Assembly (NCBI GenBank): GCA_902514945.1
Contig: CABXSO010000006.1
Span: 1-55,075 of the forward strand
Length of the DNA stretch: 55,075 bases
DNA from: an uncultured Pelagibacteraceae bacterium
GTDB lineage: Bacteria > Pseudomonadota > Alphaproteobacteria > Pelagibacterales > Pelagibacteraceae
Reading direction: 5' to 3'
Notes under the pieces: model-generated
Databases searched by the model: none
Seen by the model: the letters and a program-made list of their open reading frames with translations, nothing else
What the model was told of the DNA's origin: nothing
Shown here: positions 39,590-49,943 of the stretch, piece by piece
Layout: each line of letters starts with the position of its first letter
Numbering within the stretch: position 1 is the stretch's first letter
Translations under genes and position numbers: made by a program

Positions 39590-42489
39590 TTTACTGTTTC
39601 AAAAATCTTAAATAATAATTCTGAAACATGTTTACCTTTTTTATCTGATAAATCAGAAATTTGATGTCTACAACTAGTACCATTTGCAACTATAAAATCA
39701 TTTTCATTACTACCATTAATCGCAGGTATTAAAGAAAGATTAGCCATTTTTTTTGAAGTTTCATAAGTTTTACTATCATAACCAAACGACCCTGCCATTC
39801 CACAACAGCTCGAGTCAATCATTTCATTGTTAATATTTAATTCAGATAAAAGATTTTTAAGTCCTTTCATTCTATCTTGAGATTTTTGATGACAATGTCC
39901 ATGGATTAAAACATTCTGACTAAATATATTTGGTTTTACATTTTTATTTTTTTTAATTTGTTCTAAAATAAATTCTTCAAGTAGATAGAATTTATTATTT
40001 ATTTTATCCCTATTCTCTACACCTTTCAGTGATTGATACTCGTCGCTAAAAGTCAACAAACATGATGGTTCGATTCCCACAATCGGTAAATCGAAATAAT
40101 TATTTCTAATTATATAATTATTAAACCTATTTAGTTCCTCAGCAGCCTTATCTAATTGACCATAAGAAATATACGTTCTGCCACAACAAAGAGGTCTTTT
40201 TAATTTATCATCGCCAAAACTTGGAATTATCGCTTGATAACCAAATTTATTTAACACTTTAATTGTGTAGACTAAATTTTCATTTTCAAAATTAATATTG
40301 AATGTATCAGCGAACAAAATAACTTTATTTTCTGAAATTTCTTGATTTTGATAAATATCTTTTAAAGCTTTTTGATTTTGAACCTCAGGTAAACTTCTTT
40401 CAGTTGCAAAACCAAATTTTCTAATAATATTAGATACAAGTGGATAATTCTTAATCTTATTGATTATTGGATTCACAATTTTATATAACCAAATTAGTTT
40501 TGGCATATCTGAGATAATTCTATCTTTTATTCTCATGCTAAATTTTTTGTAATAATGTGATAAAAATTCACTTTTCATTTTAGCCATATCAACAGACATT
40601 GGACATTCTCTTTGACAAGCTTTACAACTTACACAGAGCTCCATTGTTTCATACATCTCTTTTGATGCAAAAGATCCCTCAGGCAACTGATTAGACAGTG
40701 CTAGTCTAAGAGTATTTGCTCTTCCTCTAACTAAATCTTTTTCCTCTTTTGTAACTCTATATGAGGGACACATTACACCTGAGTCTAATTTTCTACATGC
40801 ACCATTATTATTACACATTTCAATAGCATCAGAAAATTGACCCCAATTGGACCAATCATAATGTGTGCTTATATTTTCTGTTTGATAATCTGATTTGTAC
40901 CTCATCAATGATCTATCATTTGATTTAAAAGGCCTAACAATTTTGCCCGGATTTAATAAATTTTTATTATCAAAAGTATCTTTAATTTCTTCAAATGCAT
41001 TAGTAATATTTTTTCCAAACATCATTTCGTGGAATTCTGATCTAACTATCCCATCCCCATGTTCACCAGAATGAGAACCTTTGTAATCTTTTACCATTTC
41101 AAAAGCCTCTTCAGAAATAGATCTCATATTTTTAATGTCCTGATCAGACTTCATGTTTAAAACTGGTCTTACGTGAAGTGTTCCTACCGATGCATGAGCA
41201 TAAAACATTCCACTAGTATTATATTTTTTGAATATTTCATTTAATCTTGATGTGTATTCTGCTAAGTGATCTAATGATACCGCGCAATCCTCAATAAATG
41301 CTACTGGCTTTTTATCACCCTTCATTGACATTAAGATATTCAATCCAGCTTTTCTAATTTCAAAAACTTCTTTTTGTTCAGATAAGTCAGTGAAATAAGA
41401 AAATTGATTTTTCTTATTTTGATTTAAAACTAAATATTCAAGATCATTTATTTTTTTTTCATATACACTTTGATCTGTATCTATAAATTCAACCATTAAA
41501 ACTGCTTCTGGATTACCTTTGATATATTTTTTAATACCACCTGCGTACATTGGTATTTCTTTTGCTAAATTTAATAAATTTTGATCCATTAATTCAACAC
41601 AAGTAGGTTTTAATTTTACGATTTCTTTCGTTAATTCCATTGCTTGGTGGAAATTATCAAAATAACAAACACCTAAAACTTTGTTTTTAGGGATTTCAGA
41701 CAATTTTAATTTAATTTTATTAAAAAGTGACAATGTTCCCTCTGAACCAACTAAAAGATGAGATGAATTAAATCCCTTTGGATTAATTAAGTCGATATTG
41801 TATCCACCAACTCTTCTTTGAGTAGTTGGCCAATTATCATCAATGTCTTTACTTACTTTTTGTCTTAAATGTAAAAACTTATCAATAATTTTATAAAAGC
41901 GATCTTGGTTATTAGTTGTTGTAAGATAATTTTTATTAATTTCATTAAATGTATGTAAAGAGCCATCATCTAAAATAGCCTCAATTGCTAATACATTATG
42001 AACCATGTTTCCATAATACAAAGATCTTGATCCACATGAATTATTTGCTGACATACCTCCAATAGTTGCTCTACTACTTGTAGATACATCTACAGGAAAC
42101 CATAGACCATAAGGTTTTAAATATGAATTTAAATGATCCAATACAACACCGGGTTGGACCCATACATATTTTTCTTCAACGTTAACTTCTAAAATTTTAT
42201 TTTGGTGTTTTGAGTAATCCAGGACTATACTTTCTCCTACAGTTTGACCACATTGTGAACTACCACCACCTCTAGCCAATAAAGGAATAGAGTTTTTTTG
42301 AGAATAGTCCATTATATTCAAAACATCATTTGTATCTTTTGGAAGAACCACTCCAAGAGGTTTAATTTGGTAAACCGATGCATCAGTGCTGTATCTTCCT
42401 CGTGAAAATTCATCAAACAAAGTTTTACCCTCAACTTTGTTACTTATTTCTTTACCAATTTTTTGTAATTGTTCTTGATTAAACCGCAT
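39586..42489 (-). CDS. FAD-binding and Fe-S cluster oxidoreductase (YdiJ-like D-2-hydroxyacid dehydrogenase)
   Basis: 967 residues. The N-terminal half is a VAO-type FAD domain (LARGGGSSQCGQTVG near residue 74, SSRATIGGMSANNSCGSRSL near residue 140) followed by the FAD-oxidase C domain with EHGDGIVRSEF. The C-terminal half has a CVSCKACQRECP cluster near residue 622, further cysteine-rich CCGR and CHQKSQ segments and a final SSCCGMAGSFG motif. YdiJ-type enzymes oxidise D-2-hydroxyglutarate or D-lactate. Forms a minus-strand pair with the enolase-superfamily gene upstream. Confidence 0.9.
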   Translation of the reverse strand: MRFNQEQLQKIGKEISNKVEGKTLFDEFSRGRYSTDASVYQIKPLGVVLPKDTNDVLNIMDYSQKNSIPLLARGGGSSQCGQTVGESIVLDYSKHQNKILEVNVEEKYVWVQPGVVLDHLNSYLKPYGLWFPVDVSTSSRATIGGMSANNSCGSRSLYYGNMVHNVLAIEAILDDGSLHTFNEINKNYLTTTNNQDRFYKIIDKFLHLRQKVSKDIDDNWPTTQRRVGGYNIDLINPKGFNSSHLLVGSEGTLSLFNKIKLKLSEIPKNKVLGVCYFDNFHQAMELTKEIVKLKPTCVELMDQNLLNLAKEIPMYAGGIKKYIKGNPEAVLMVEFIDTDQSVYEKKINDLEYLVLNQNKKNQFSYFTDLSEQKEVFEIRKAGLNILMSMKGDKKPVAFIEDCAVSLDHLAEYTSRLNEIFKKYNTSGMFYAHASVGTLHVRPVLNMKSDQDIKNMRSISEEAFEMVKDYKGSHSGEHGDGIVRSEFHEMMFGKNITNAFEEIKDTFDNKNLLNPGKIVRPFKSNDRSLMRYKSDYQTENISTHYDWSNWGQFSDAIEMCNNNGACRKLDSGVMCPSYRVTKEEKDLVRGRANTLRLALSNQLPEGSFASKEMYETMELCVSCKACQRECPMSVDMAKMKSEFLSHYYKKFSMRIKDRIISDMPKLIWLYKIVNPIINKIKNYPLVSNIIRKFGFATERSLPEVQNQKALKDIYQNQEISENKVILFADTFNINFENENLVYTIKVLNKFGYQAIIPSFGDDKLKRPLCCGRTYISYGQLDKAAEELNRFNNYIIRNNYFDLPIVGIEPSCLLTFSDEYQSLKGVENRDKINNKFYLLEEFILEQIKKNKNVKPNIFSQNVLIHGHCHQKSQDRMKGLKNLLSELNINNEMIDSSCCGMAGSFGYDSKTYETSKKMANLSLIPAINGSNENDFIVANGTSCRHQISDLSDKKGKHVSELLFKIFETVN

Positions 42490-42506
42490 AAATTAAAATT
42501 AAAGAT

Positions 42507-43661
42507 TTATTTGTTTTTGTAAACTAATTTACCGAACTTTTTTAACGCGGTTTCAGAAATTTCTAATCCTAATCCAGGATTTTCATTTAAATATATCCAT
42601 CCATTACTCATTTTATGTGGATTATTAAACAATTCTGCTTGAAGTGGATCTCTTTCATCATCGAATGACTCAACAATTCTCCCGGATGGTGATGATGCAA
42701 CTAAAGGAGCGTGAATATAACAATCATGATGTGGGGCAATATCTAAATGATTTAACTCACATAAAGCAGATAGTTTTTTACCGTTAGTGAAACCTCCAAA
42801 CATAGTACAATCAAATTGTAAAATTTGGATTGCATTTTCTTCTACCATAGATCTACATCCATAAATTGTAATTTCACTTTCTCCACCAGATAAGGGGATC
42901 TTTGTTTGTTGTGATAAAAGTTTTAAATTTCTTCTATCATCTTCCCATCTTACTGGCTCTTCTATCCAAGTTGGATTAAATCTCTCAAATTCCTTTACTC
43001 CCTCAATAGCTGTCTTTAGATCCCATGCTCTATTAACATCAATCATTAAGTCTTTATCATTACCAATTTCGTGCCGAATTATTTCTAATCTTTTTGCGTC
43101 TTCTTTAATACTTAATCCACCCACTTTAACTTTAAAGCTTTGATGACCAATTTTAATTAATTTTTGTAATTCTTCTCTAAGCTCTATTTCGTCTTTACCA
43201 TCTCTATAATAAGCACAAGTTACATAAACAGGAATTTTATTTCTATAACCACCAAAAAGTTTATATAATGGCATATTAGATGCCTTTCCTATTAAATCCC
43301 AACAAGCAATATCTAAAGCTGCAGAAATTCTGATTAAAGCTTCTTTACTCCATCCTTTTTCATTGCTAGTACGAGTATCGGTTAAGTTAAATATTTTTTC
43401 ATACAACCTTTCTGGACAAAACGGATCTTCACCAATTATTAAATCCTGCAACCCATTAGAGAAAGGTTTGATTATGGGTTTTATATCTGTGTAACTTGTT
43501 GCCAAACCAAAGCCTGAGTTACCATTTTTATTTTTGATTTTTATTAATAATTCGTTGGCAGTTGGTACTATAAAATGACTTACCCAATGAGGTTTAACTT
43601 CTACAGGATTATTTAAAATATAAACTTCTAAGCTATCAATTAAATTACTACTTTTTGTCAT
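42507..43661 (-). CDS. Enolase superfamily protein (mandelate racemase/sugar-acid dehydratase group)
   Basis: 384 residues. The barrel shows the superfamily residues in order: KVKVGG near residue 173 (KxK acid-base), DVNRAWD near residue 210, EEPVRWEDD near residue 237, GGESEIT near residue 262, an Asp in FDCTMFGG near residue 287, and a His in APHHDCYIHAP near residue 312. This is the mandelate-racemase subgroup with KxK and His/Asp dyad, which usually dehydrates or racemises aldonic or hydroxy acids. Substrate unknown. The downstream FAD enzyme, 17 bases away, may use its product. Confidence 0.88.
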   Translation of the reverse strand: MTKSSNLIDSLEVYILNNPVEVKPHWVSHFIVPTANELLIKIKNKNGNSGFGLATSYTDIKPIIKPFSNGLQDLIIGEDPFCPERLYEKIFNLTDTRTSNEKGWSKEALIRISAALDIACWDLIGKASNMPLYKLFGGYRNKIPVYVTCAYYRDGKDEIELREELQKLIKIGHQSFKVKVGGLSIKEDAKRLEIIRHEIGNDKDLMIDVNRAWDLKTAIEGVKEFERFNPTWIEEPVRWEDDRRNLKLLSQQTKIPLSGGESEITIYGCRSMVEENAIQILQFDCTMFGGFTNGKKLSALCELNHLDIAPHHDCYIHAPLVASSPSGRIVESFDDERDPLQAELFNNPHKMSNGWIYLNENPGLGLEISETALKKFGKLVYKNK

Positions 43662-43706
43662 ACATAATAAGTTTGATTATATAATTTCTTTAGCATATAC
43701 AGCAGA

Positions 43707-44879
43707 ATGGCAATTTCAAATAATATAAGACCGGGCCGACACTTTCTTCAAATACCAGGACCTACAAACGTTCCTGATAGAGTTTTAAGAGCTATGGACT
43801 ATCCAACAATAGATCATAGAGGACCCGATTTTGCAGAATTAGGCTTAAGAGTTTTAGATAGGATTAAATTAATTTTTAAAACTTCTGAGCCTGTTATTAT
43901 ATTCCCAGCCTCTGGCACGGGTGCATGGGAAGCAGCTATAGTAAATACACTCAGTGCAGGGGATAAAATTTTAATGTTCGAAACTGGACACTTCTCAACT
44001 CTTTGGTTGGATATAGCCCAAAAATTTAAAATTGAAGTAGATTTTGTCAAAGGTGATTGGAGAACAGGAGTAGACCCAAATATAGTGGAAAAAAAATTAA
44101 AAGAAGATAAAGAAAATAAAATTAAAGCAGTGTGTGCTGTCCATAATGAAACTTCTACTGGTGTAACAAGTAGAATTGGAGAAATAAGAAAAGCAATGGA
44201 TAATGCAGAACATCCAGCATTATTATTTGTTGATACTATATCTTCACTTGGATCAATTGATTATAGACACCAAGAATGGAATGTAGATGTAACAGTCGGT
44301 GGATCACAAAAAGGTTTATTATTGCCACCTGGATTATCTTTCAATGCAATCAGTTCTAAAGCACTAGAGGCTTATAAAACCTCTGAATTACCAAAATCTT
44401 ATTGGGATTGGGGACCAATGATAGAGAATAATAAAAAAGGTTATTTCCCTTATACACCAGCCACTAACTTATTTTATGGACTAGATGAGGCAATTAACAT
44501 GCTTACTGAAGAAGGATTAGATAATGTTTTTAAAAGGCATAAAAGATTTGCTGAAGCAACTAGAATTGCAGTTAATTCTTGGGGGCTAGAAATACTTTGT
44601 AAGAATCCTAGTGAGTATTCAGACTCATTAACAGCAGTCATAGTTCCAGAGGGTCATGACGCAGATTTATTAAGAAAGACAATTTTAGATCATTACAATA
44701 TGTCACTTGGAACCGGCTTAGCAAAAGTTGCTGGTAAAATTTTTAGAATTGGACACTTGGGTGATTTTAACGAATTAATGCTTGCAGGTACTTTAGCAGG
44801 TGTTGAAATGGGTTTGATGAAATCAAAGATACCGTATAAAAAAGGTGGATTGCTTAAAGCTCTAGAGTATCTTTGTTAA
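43707..44879 (+). CDS. Serine-glyoxylate-type aminotransferase (class V)
   Basis: 390-residue PLP enzyme. The N-terminus GRHFLQIPGPTNVPDRVLRAM, the DTISSLGSIDYR stretch near residue 176, and Lys202 in VGGSQKGLLLPPG, the PLP lysine, identify the alanine/serine-glyoxylate aminotransferase family. It probably converts glyoxylate to glycine with serine or alanine as donor, in one-carbon and glycine metabolism. Divergent from the enolase-superfamily gene, with about 45 bases between. Confidence 0.9.
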   Translation: MAISNNIRPGRHFLQIPGPTNVPDRVLRAMDYPTIDHRGPDFAELGLRVLDRIKLIFKTSEPVIIFPASGTGAWEAAIVNTLSAGDKILMFETGHFSTLWLDIAQKFKIEVDFVKGDWRTGVDPNIVEKKLKEDKENKIKAVCAVHNETSTGVTSRIGEIRKAMDNAEHPALLFVDTISSLGSIDYRHQEWNVDVTVGGSQKGLLLPPGLSFNAISSKALEAYKTSELPKSYWDWGPMIENNKKGYFPYTPATNLFYGLDEAINMLTEEGLDNVFKRHKRFAEATRIAVNSWGLEILCKNPSEYSDSLTAVIVPEGHDADLLRKTILDHYNMSLGTGLAKVAGKIFRIGHLGDFNELMLAGTLAGVEMGLMKSKIPYKKGGLLKALEYLC

Positions 44880-44883
44880 ATAT

Positions 44884-44913
44884 AAAAAATTAATTATAAA
44901 AAAATAATTTTTT
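44884..44913 (+). terminator. Possible AT-rich terminator
   Basis: AAAAAATTA and TAATTTTTT can pair over 9 bp with a 12-base loop, right after the aminotransferase stop. All-AT stem, so only weak support. Confidence 0.35.
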
Positions 44914-44938
44914 ACACGTTTTTTAGTAGTAATAGAAC

Positions 44939-44966
44939 TTGACGTAATTATCCCAAAAGATATAAA
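44939..44966 (+). promoter_or_regulatory. Promoter of the tRNA-Val/tRNA-Asp pair
   Basis: TTGACG (44939-44944) and TATAAA (44961-44966), 16 bases apart, ending 18 bases before the first tRNA. The best sigma-70-like promoter visible in the window. Confidence 0.65.
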
Positions 44967-44984
44967 TCACATTGTTTTGGTGAA

Positions 44985-45060
44985 GGGCGGTTAGCTCAGT
45001 TGGTAGAGCATCTCGTTTACACCGAGGGGGTCAAAGGTTCGAGTCCTTTACTGCCCACCA
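44985..45060 (+). tRNA. tRNA-Val (anticodon UAC)
   Basis: 76-base cloverleaf with encoded CCA. Acceptor GGGCGGT pairs with ACTGCCC. D-arm GCTC/GAGC; anticodon stem TCTCG/CGAGG around TTTACAC gives anticodon TAC; T-arm contains GGTTCGAGTCC. Confidence 0.96.
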
Positions 45061-45075
45061 AAATGAATCACTAGT

Positions 45076-45152
45076 GGGGGTGTAGCTCAGTTGGTTAGAG
45101 CGATCGCCTGTCACGCGATAGGTCGAGGGTTCGAGTCCCTTCACTCCCGCCA
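45076..45152 (+). tRNA. tRNA-Asp (anticodon GUC)
   Basis: 77-base cloverleaf with encoded CCA. Acceptor GGGGGTG pairs with CACTCCC. Anticodon stem ATCGC/GCGAT around CTGTCAC gives GTC; T-arm contains GGTTCGAGTCC. It is 15 bases after tRNA-Val and surely co-transcribed. Confidence 0.96.
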
Positions 45153-45358
45153 TTTAGTGATAATAATTATCAATTTCAAACTTTCATTAATGAATTAGCC
45201 ATGAAATACGTGACTAATTTGCACTGTTAATAAGCACAAAAATATCTATAAAAAACATCAATTTAACTGAGATATAAAACTTTTAATATTAAAATAAAAC
45301 AATTATACTATGAATCTTATCAAAATTTTCTTATTCGAAGATTAATAATATTAACACT
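45153..45358 (+). promoter_or_regulatory. Upstream region of the nuo operon
   Basis: 206 AT-rich bases between tRNA-Asp and nuoA, which must hold the nuo promoter. A perfect 12-base palindrome TTCATTAATGAA lies at 45183-45194. No convincing hairpin terminator, riboswitch or gene is seen; an 11-codon frame just before nuoA is probably chance. Confidence 0.5.
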
Positions 45359-45727
45359 ATGACTGCAGATTTTTTAAAGGATTATTTACCTATTATACTA
45401 TTTTTGATAATTGCATTTGGATTAAGCTGTGCATTTATTGTTGTAAATTTTATCTTATCTCCTAAAAACCCAGATCCAGAAAAGTTATCAGCTTATGAAT
45501 GTGGCTTTGAGCCATTTCAAGATTCAAGAATGGAATTTGATGTTCGTTTTTATCTTGTTGCAATACTTTTTATAATTTTTGATCTTGAAATTGCGTTTTT
45601 ATTTCCGTGGGCAATCTCTCTAGGAAATATTGGAATTTTAGGTTTTATGTCAATGATGATTTTCTTATTTATACTTACTATTGGTTTTATTTATGAATGG
45701 AAAAAAGGTGCATTGGACTGGGAATAA
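45359..45727 (+). CDS. nuoA: NADH-quinone oxidoreductase subunit A
   Basis: 122 residues, three membrane segments (about 8-30, 66-86 and 94-114). Between the first two is the conserved [12 protein letters not shown] loop with its Cys, involved in the quinone-cavity region. First gene of the complex I operon; nuoB starts 8 bases after its stop. Confidence 0.95.
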   Translation: MTADFLKDYLPIILFLIIAFGLSCAFIVVNFILSPKNPDPEKLSAYECGFEPFQDSRMEFDVRFYLVAILFIIFDLEIAFLFPWAISLGNIGILGFMSMMIFLFILTIGFIYEWKKGALDWE

Positions 45728-45735
45728 AAATTTTG

Positions 45736-46251
45736 ATGAATAACAAAATAGATCAAGTACCTGAAGAATTTAAACAACTTGCTGATGATTTCAGTAAAAA
45801 CGGTTTTATCACTACTTCCTTGGAAAATTTAGTTAATTGGTCAAGATCTGGCTCATTACATTGGATGACTTTTGGTCTAGCATGCTGTGCAGTTGAAATG
45901 ATGCAAACAGCCATGCCTAGATACGATGTTGAAAGATTTGGTGCAGCACCCAGAGGATCCCCAAGACAGTCAGATGTCATGATTGTTGCGGGCACTTTAA
46001 CAAATAAAATGGCTCCAGCTCTTAGAAAAGTTTATGATCAAATGCCAGAACCAAGATATGTTATATCAATGGGAAGTTGTGCTAATGGTGGTGGTTATTA
46101 TCATTATTCTTACTCTGTAGTTAGAGGGTGTGATCGTATAGTGCCAGTAGATATTTATGTTCCAGGATGCCCCCCTTCAGCAGAAGCATTGTTATATGGG
46201 ATAATGCAATTACAAAAAAAAATAAGAAACAAAGGTTCATTTACCAGATAA
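45736..46251 (+). CDS. nuoB: NADH-quinone oxidoreductase subunit B
   Basis: 171 residues, starting at the ATG 45736 (an earlier in-frame ATG at 45697 lies within nuoA and is rejected). The N2 cluster ligands are visible in [16 protein letters not shown] and [15 protein letters not shown]. Carries the terminal Fe-S cluster that reduces quinone. Confidence 0.95.
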   Translation: MNNKIDQVPEEFKQLADDFSKNGFITTSLENLVNWSRSGSLHWMTFGLACCAVEMMQTAMPRYDVERFGAAPRGSPRQSDVMIVAGTLTNKMAPALRKVYDQMPEPRYVISMGSCANGGGYYHYSYSVVRGCDRIVPVDIYVPGCPPSAEALLYGIMQLQKKIRNKGSFTR

Positions 46252-46252
46252 G

Positions 46253-46858
46253 ATGAAAAATTTAATTGATTTAGAAAAAAAAATAAATTCTGAGTTAGGA
46301 ACTAAAATAAATAGTTCCAAAATTCTACACAACCAAATTTATTTAGAAATTGATAAAGAAGATTTGATTGATGTTACTCTTTTTATCAAAACAGATAAAG
46401 ATACAAAATTTAGACAGCTTATTGATATCACAGTTGTTGATTATCCAGAAAAATCTGAAAGATTTAAGATTGTATATTTATTTTTAAGTCATGAGTTTAA
46501 CCAAAGAATGATTTTAAGTTATAATATAAGCGAAAATGAAGTCATTTCATCTTTGACTTCGATTTTTCCATCAGCCAATTGGATGGAAAGAGAAGTTTTT
46601 GATATGTATGGAGTAAATTTTAAAGATCATCCAGATTTAAGAAGAATACTTACAGATTATGGTTTTGAAGGGCATCCTTTAAGAAAAGATTTCCCTTTAA
46701 CTGGTCATACTGAGGTTAGATATAATGAGGATCAAAAAAAAGTAATTAGTGAACCTGTTAAATTAGAGCAAAATTATAGAAATTTTGACTATGAAAGCCC
46801 TTGGGAAGGCACAAAATATATTAAGGATCAAACTAATATCAATGACAAAAAAAATTAA
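46253..46858 (+). CDS. nuoC: NADH-quinone oxidoreductase subunit C
   Basis: 201 residues with the 30-kDa subunit signature: a [21 protein letters not shown] stretch near residue 101 followed by [23 protein letters not shown] near residue 124. Peripheral-arm subunit. Its 3' end overlaps nuoD by 17 bases. Confidence 0.95.
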   Translation: MKNLIDLEKKINSELGTKINSSKILHNQIYLEIDKEDLIDVTLFIKTDKDTKFRQLIDITVVDYPEKSERFKIVYLFLSHEFNQRMILSYNISENEVISSLTSIFPSANWMEREVFDMYGVNFKDHPDLRRILTDYGFEGHPLRKDFPLTGHTEVRYNEDQKKVISEPVKLEQNYRNFDYESPWEGTKYIKDQTNINDKKN

Positions 46859-48017
46859 AAATTTAAATTTAAACTTTGGCCCACAACATCCAGCCGCACA
46901 TGGTGTGCTTAGATTAATATTGGAGTTAGATGGTGAAGTTGTAGAAAAAGCTGACCCTCATATTGGGTTATTGCATCGTGGTACAGAAAAATTAATAGAG
47001 AACAAAACGTATATGCAAGCTGTCCCATATTTTGATAGACTTGACTATGTAGCTCCTATGAATCAAGAGCATGCTTTTGCATTAGCAATTGAAAAAATTT
47101 TAAATATCGATGTTCCAATAAGAGCTCAATTTATAAGAGTCATGTTTTGTGAAATTGGAAGAATTTTAAGTCATATTTTAAACGTTACAACTCAAGCATT
47201 AGATGTGGGAGCCTTAACTCCTTCTTTATGGGGGTTTGAAGAGCGTGAAACATTAATGACTTTCTATGAAAGAGCTTCTGGTTCAAGATTACATGCTAAT
47301 TATTTTAGAGCTGGTGGTGTTCATCAAGATTTACCTGCGGGATTAGAAAATGATATTGCGAAATTTTGTGAAACATTTCCAAAAATTATTAATGATTTAG
47401 AAAATTTATTAACAGATAACAGAATTTTTAAGCAAAGAAATGTAGATATTGGATTAGTTACAAAAGAAGATGCACTTGATTATTCATTTAGTGGAGTCAT
47501 GATAAGAGGATCTGGTATCCCCTGGGATCTTCGAAAATCTCAACCTTATGATTGCTACGATAAATTAGAATTTAAAATTCCTGTTGGAAAAAATGGAGAT
47601 TGTTATGATCGATATCTATGTAGAATAGAGGAAATGAAGGAGAGCGTTTCAATTATTAAACAATGTTTAGCAAATATGGAGAAAGGGCCAATTAAAACTT
47701 TTGATGGAAAAATATCTCCTCCTTCAAAAAAAGAGATTAAACAATCAATGGAAGCTTTAATACATCATTTTAAATTATTTACTGAGGGATATAGAGTTCC
47801 TAAAGATGAAATTTATACAGCTGTTGAAGCACCAAAAGGGGAATTTGGTGTTTATCTAATTTCTGATGGATCGAGTAAACCATATAAATGTAAAATTAGA
47901 GCTCCAGGATTTTCGCATTTACAGTCTATGGATTATTTAATTAAAGGACATATGCTAGCTGATGTTCCAGCAGTGCTTGGTTCTTTAGATATAGTATTTG
48001 GAGAGGTTGATAGATGA
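46842..48017 (+). CDS. nuoD: NADH-quinone oxidoreductase subunit D
   Basis: 391 residues starting at the ATG 46842 (MTKKIKN), which places [14 protein letters not shown] at the usual N-terminal position; an upstream in-frame ATG at 46785 lies deep in nuoC. Contains [12 protein letters not shown] near residue 41 and ends in the DIVFGEVDR motif. Lines the quinone site with NuoB. Stop overlaps the nuoE start. Confidence 0.95.
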   Translation: MTKKIKNLNLNFGPQHPAAHGVLRLILELDGEVVEKADPHIGLLHRGTEKLIENKTYMQAVPYFDRLDYVAPMNQEHAFALAIEKILNIDVPIRAQFIRVMFCEIGRILSHILNVTTQALDVGALTPSLWGFEERETLMTFYERASGSRLHANYFRAGGVHQDLPAGLENDIAKFCETFPKIINDLENLLTDNRIFKQRNVDIGLVTKEDALDYSFSGVMIRGSGIPWDLRKSQPYDCYDKLEFKIPVGKNGDCYDRYLCRIEEMKESVSIIKQCLANMEKGPIKTFDGKISPPSKKEIKQSMEALIHHFKLFTEGYRVPKDEIYTAVEAPKGEFGVYLISDGSSKPYKCKIRAPGFSHLQSMDYLIKGHMLADVPAVLGSLDIVFGEVDR

Positions 48018-48622
48018 GTTTAAAGAGACCAGCAAAAGATCAGCCAGATAATTTTGAATTTAACTCTTCATCTCTAAAAGCTGCGGAAGAAATGATTTCT
48101 AAGTATCCAGAGGGAAAACAGCAAAGCGCAGTAATGGCATTACTATACATAGCTCAAAGACAAAATAATAATTGGATACCACTAGCAGCAATGAAATACA
48201 TCGCAAAATTTTTAGATATGCCCTATATAAAAGTCTATGAGGTAGCTACCTTTTATTCTATGTATAATCTCTCTCCAGTGGGAAAGTATTTTATTCAAGT
48301 TTGTACAACAACTCCATGCATGATAAGAGGTGCAAATAAATTAGTTGAAGCTTGTAAGGAAAAAATTTCAGAAAATGAGTCAGAGTTATCAATTGATAAG
48401 GATTGTTCTTGGATGGAAGTTGAGTGTTTAGGAGCTTGTGTAAACGCTCCAATGATGCAAATAAATGATGATTATTTTGAAGATTTAGATAAAGAAAAAA
48501 CTCTCAAAATACTTGATCAAATTTTAAAAGGTGAAACTCTGACACCAGGCTCTTACAGAGGAAGAATAAATAATGAACCTGAAAATAATAGAAAAACATT
48601 AGTGGATATAAAAAATGCTTAA
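48014..48622 (+). CDS. nuoE: NADH-quinone oxidoreductase subunit E
   Basis: 202 residues, thioredoxin-like [2Fe-2S] subunit. Cluster cysteines are in QVCTTTPC near residue 97 and [11 protein letters not shown] near residue 138. Part of the NADH dehydrogenase module. Overlaps nuoF by 8 bases. Confidence 0.95.
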   Translation: MSLKRPAKDQPDNFEFNSSSLKAAEEMISKYPEGKQQSAVMALLYIAQRQNNNWIPLAAMKYIAKFLDMPYIKVYEVATFYSMYNLSPVGKYFIQVCTTTPCMIRGANKLVEACKEKISENESELSIDKDCSWMEVECLGACVNAPMMQINDDYFEDLDKEKTLKILDQILKGETLTPGSYRGRINNEPENNRKTLVDIKNA

Positions 48623-49943
48623 AGATCAAGATAGAATTTTTAAAAATTTATATAATGATTTGGGAACTGATATAACATCAGTTCAAAAAAGAGGTGACTG
48701 GGTAAATACTAAAGATCTTATTGTTAAGGGAAGAGAGTGGATAATTAATGAGATAAAGGACTCACAACTTAGAGGTAGAGGTGGCGCTGGATTTCCAACA
48801 GGATTAAAATGGTCTTTTGCGCCAAAAGAACTTGGGTCAAGACCACATTACTTAGTTATTAATGCAGACGAGTCTGAACCTGGTACTTGTAAAGACAGAG
48901 ATATATTAAGATTTGAACCTCACAAACTAATTGAGGGTTGTTTAATTGCTTCATATGCAGTTCAAGCACATGTTTGTTATATTTATATTAGAGGTGAATA
49001 TTTTATTGAGGGACAAAAGCTTCAAGCTGCAATTGATGAGGCTTATGAAAAAAAATTAATTGGAAAAAACGCTGCAGCAACTGGATGGGATTTAGATATT
49101 TATATTCATTATGGTGCGGGCGCATATATTTGTGGTGAAGAGACTGCTTTACTTGAGAGTATTGAAGGAAATAAGGGTCAACCAAGATTGAAACCTCCTT
49201 TTCCAGCCTTAATAGGTTTATACGGATGCCCTACAATAATAAATAATGTAGAAACAATAGCAGTGGTTTCAACTATTCTTCGAAGAGGAGGAAAATGGTT
49301 TGCATCCCTTGGTAGAGAAAAAAATACGGGCACTAAAATTTTTTGTATATCTGGAAATGTAAACAATCCATGCAATGTTGAGGAAGAGATGAATATACCT
49401 TTAAAAGAGCTAATAGAAGTTCATGCTGGAGGTGTAGTAGGTGGTTGGGAAAATTTGCAAGCTGTAATCCCCGGCGGATCCTCAATGCCGTTAATACCTA
49501 AAGAAAAATGTGAATCATTAACTATGGACTTCGATTCTTTGGTGGCTGAAAAAAGTGGTTTAGGAACTGCAGGTGTAGTTGTTATTAATAAAGATCAGGA
49601 CATAATTAAATGTATGGCGAGGATAGCAAGATTTTATAAACATGAGAGTTGCGGTCAGTGTACGCCATGTAGAGAGGGATCTGGCTGGATGTGGAGAATG
49701 CTCGAAAGAATGGCTAGAGGAGAAGCATCTAAAGAAGAAGTAGACATGCTTGGTGATGTTACTAAACAGATAGAGGGTCACACAATTTGTGCTTTTGGCG
49801 AAGGATCCTCTTGGCCAGTGCAAGGTTTATTAAGACATTTTAAAGATGAAATTAAAAAAAGAAATAAATTTGATCCAATTGTTAAAGAAAATAAAAATAT
49901 TCCATATTTAGTGGATCAACACTTGTTAGATAAAAATGCTTAA
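48615..49943 (+). CDS. nuoF: NADH-quinone oxidoreductase subunit F
   Basis: 442 residues. NADH/FMN-binding glycine-rich [14 protein letters not shown] near residue 54 and [19 protein letters not shown] near residue 169; N3 cluster ligands in [11 protein letters not shown] near residue 346. Site of NADH oxidation. Overlaps nuoG by 8 bases. Confidence 0.96.
   Translation: MLKDQDRIFKNLYNDLGTDITSVQKRGDWVNTKDLIVKGREWIINEIKDSQLRGRGGAGFPTGLKWSFAPKELGSRPHYLVINADESEPGTCKDRDILRFEPHKLIEGCLIASYAVQAHVCYIYIRGEYFIEGQKLQAAIDEAYEKKLIGKNAAATGWDLDIYIHYGAGAYICGEETALLESIEGNKGQPRLKPPFPALIGLYGCPTIINNVETIAVVSTILRRGGKWFASLGREKNTGTKIFCISGNVNNPCNVEEEMNIPLKELIEVHAGGVVGGWENLQAVIPGGSSMPLIPKEKCESLTMDFDSLVAEKSGLGTAGVVVINKDQDIIKCMARIARFYKHESCGQCTPCREGSGWMWRMLERMARGEASKEEVDMLGDVTKQIEGHTICAFGEGSSWPVQGLLRHFKDEIKKRNKFDPIVKENKNIPYLVDQHLLDKNA

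Noticed and set aside
45310..45342. 11-codon frame starting at 45310 before nuoA
   Set aside because: Very short, no ribosome-binding site and no obvious leader-peptide composition; expected by chance in this spacer.
44880..45358. Integration site next to the tRNA-Val/tRNA-Asp pair
   Set aside because: tRNA genes often border islands, but no integrase, direct repeat of a tRNA end or foreign genes follow; the next operon is core nuo.
45697..45735. Longer nuoB start at 45697
   Set aside because: The added residues would lie inside nuoA and are not NuoB-like; the ATG at 45736 gives a standard N-terminus.
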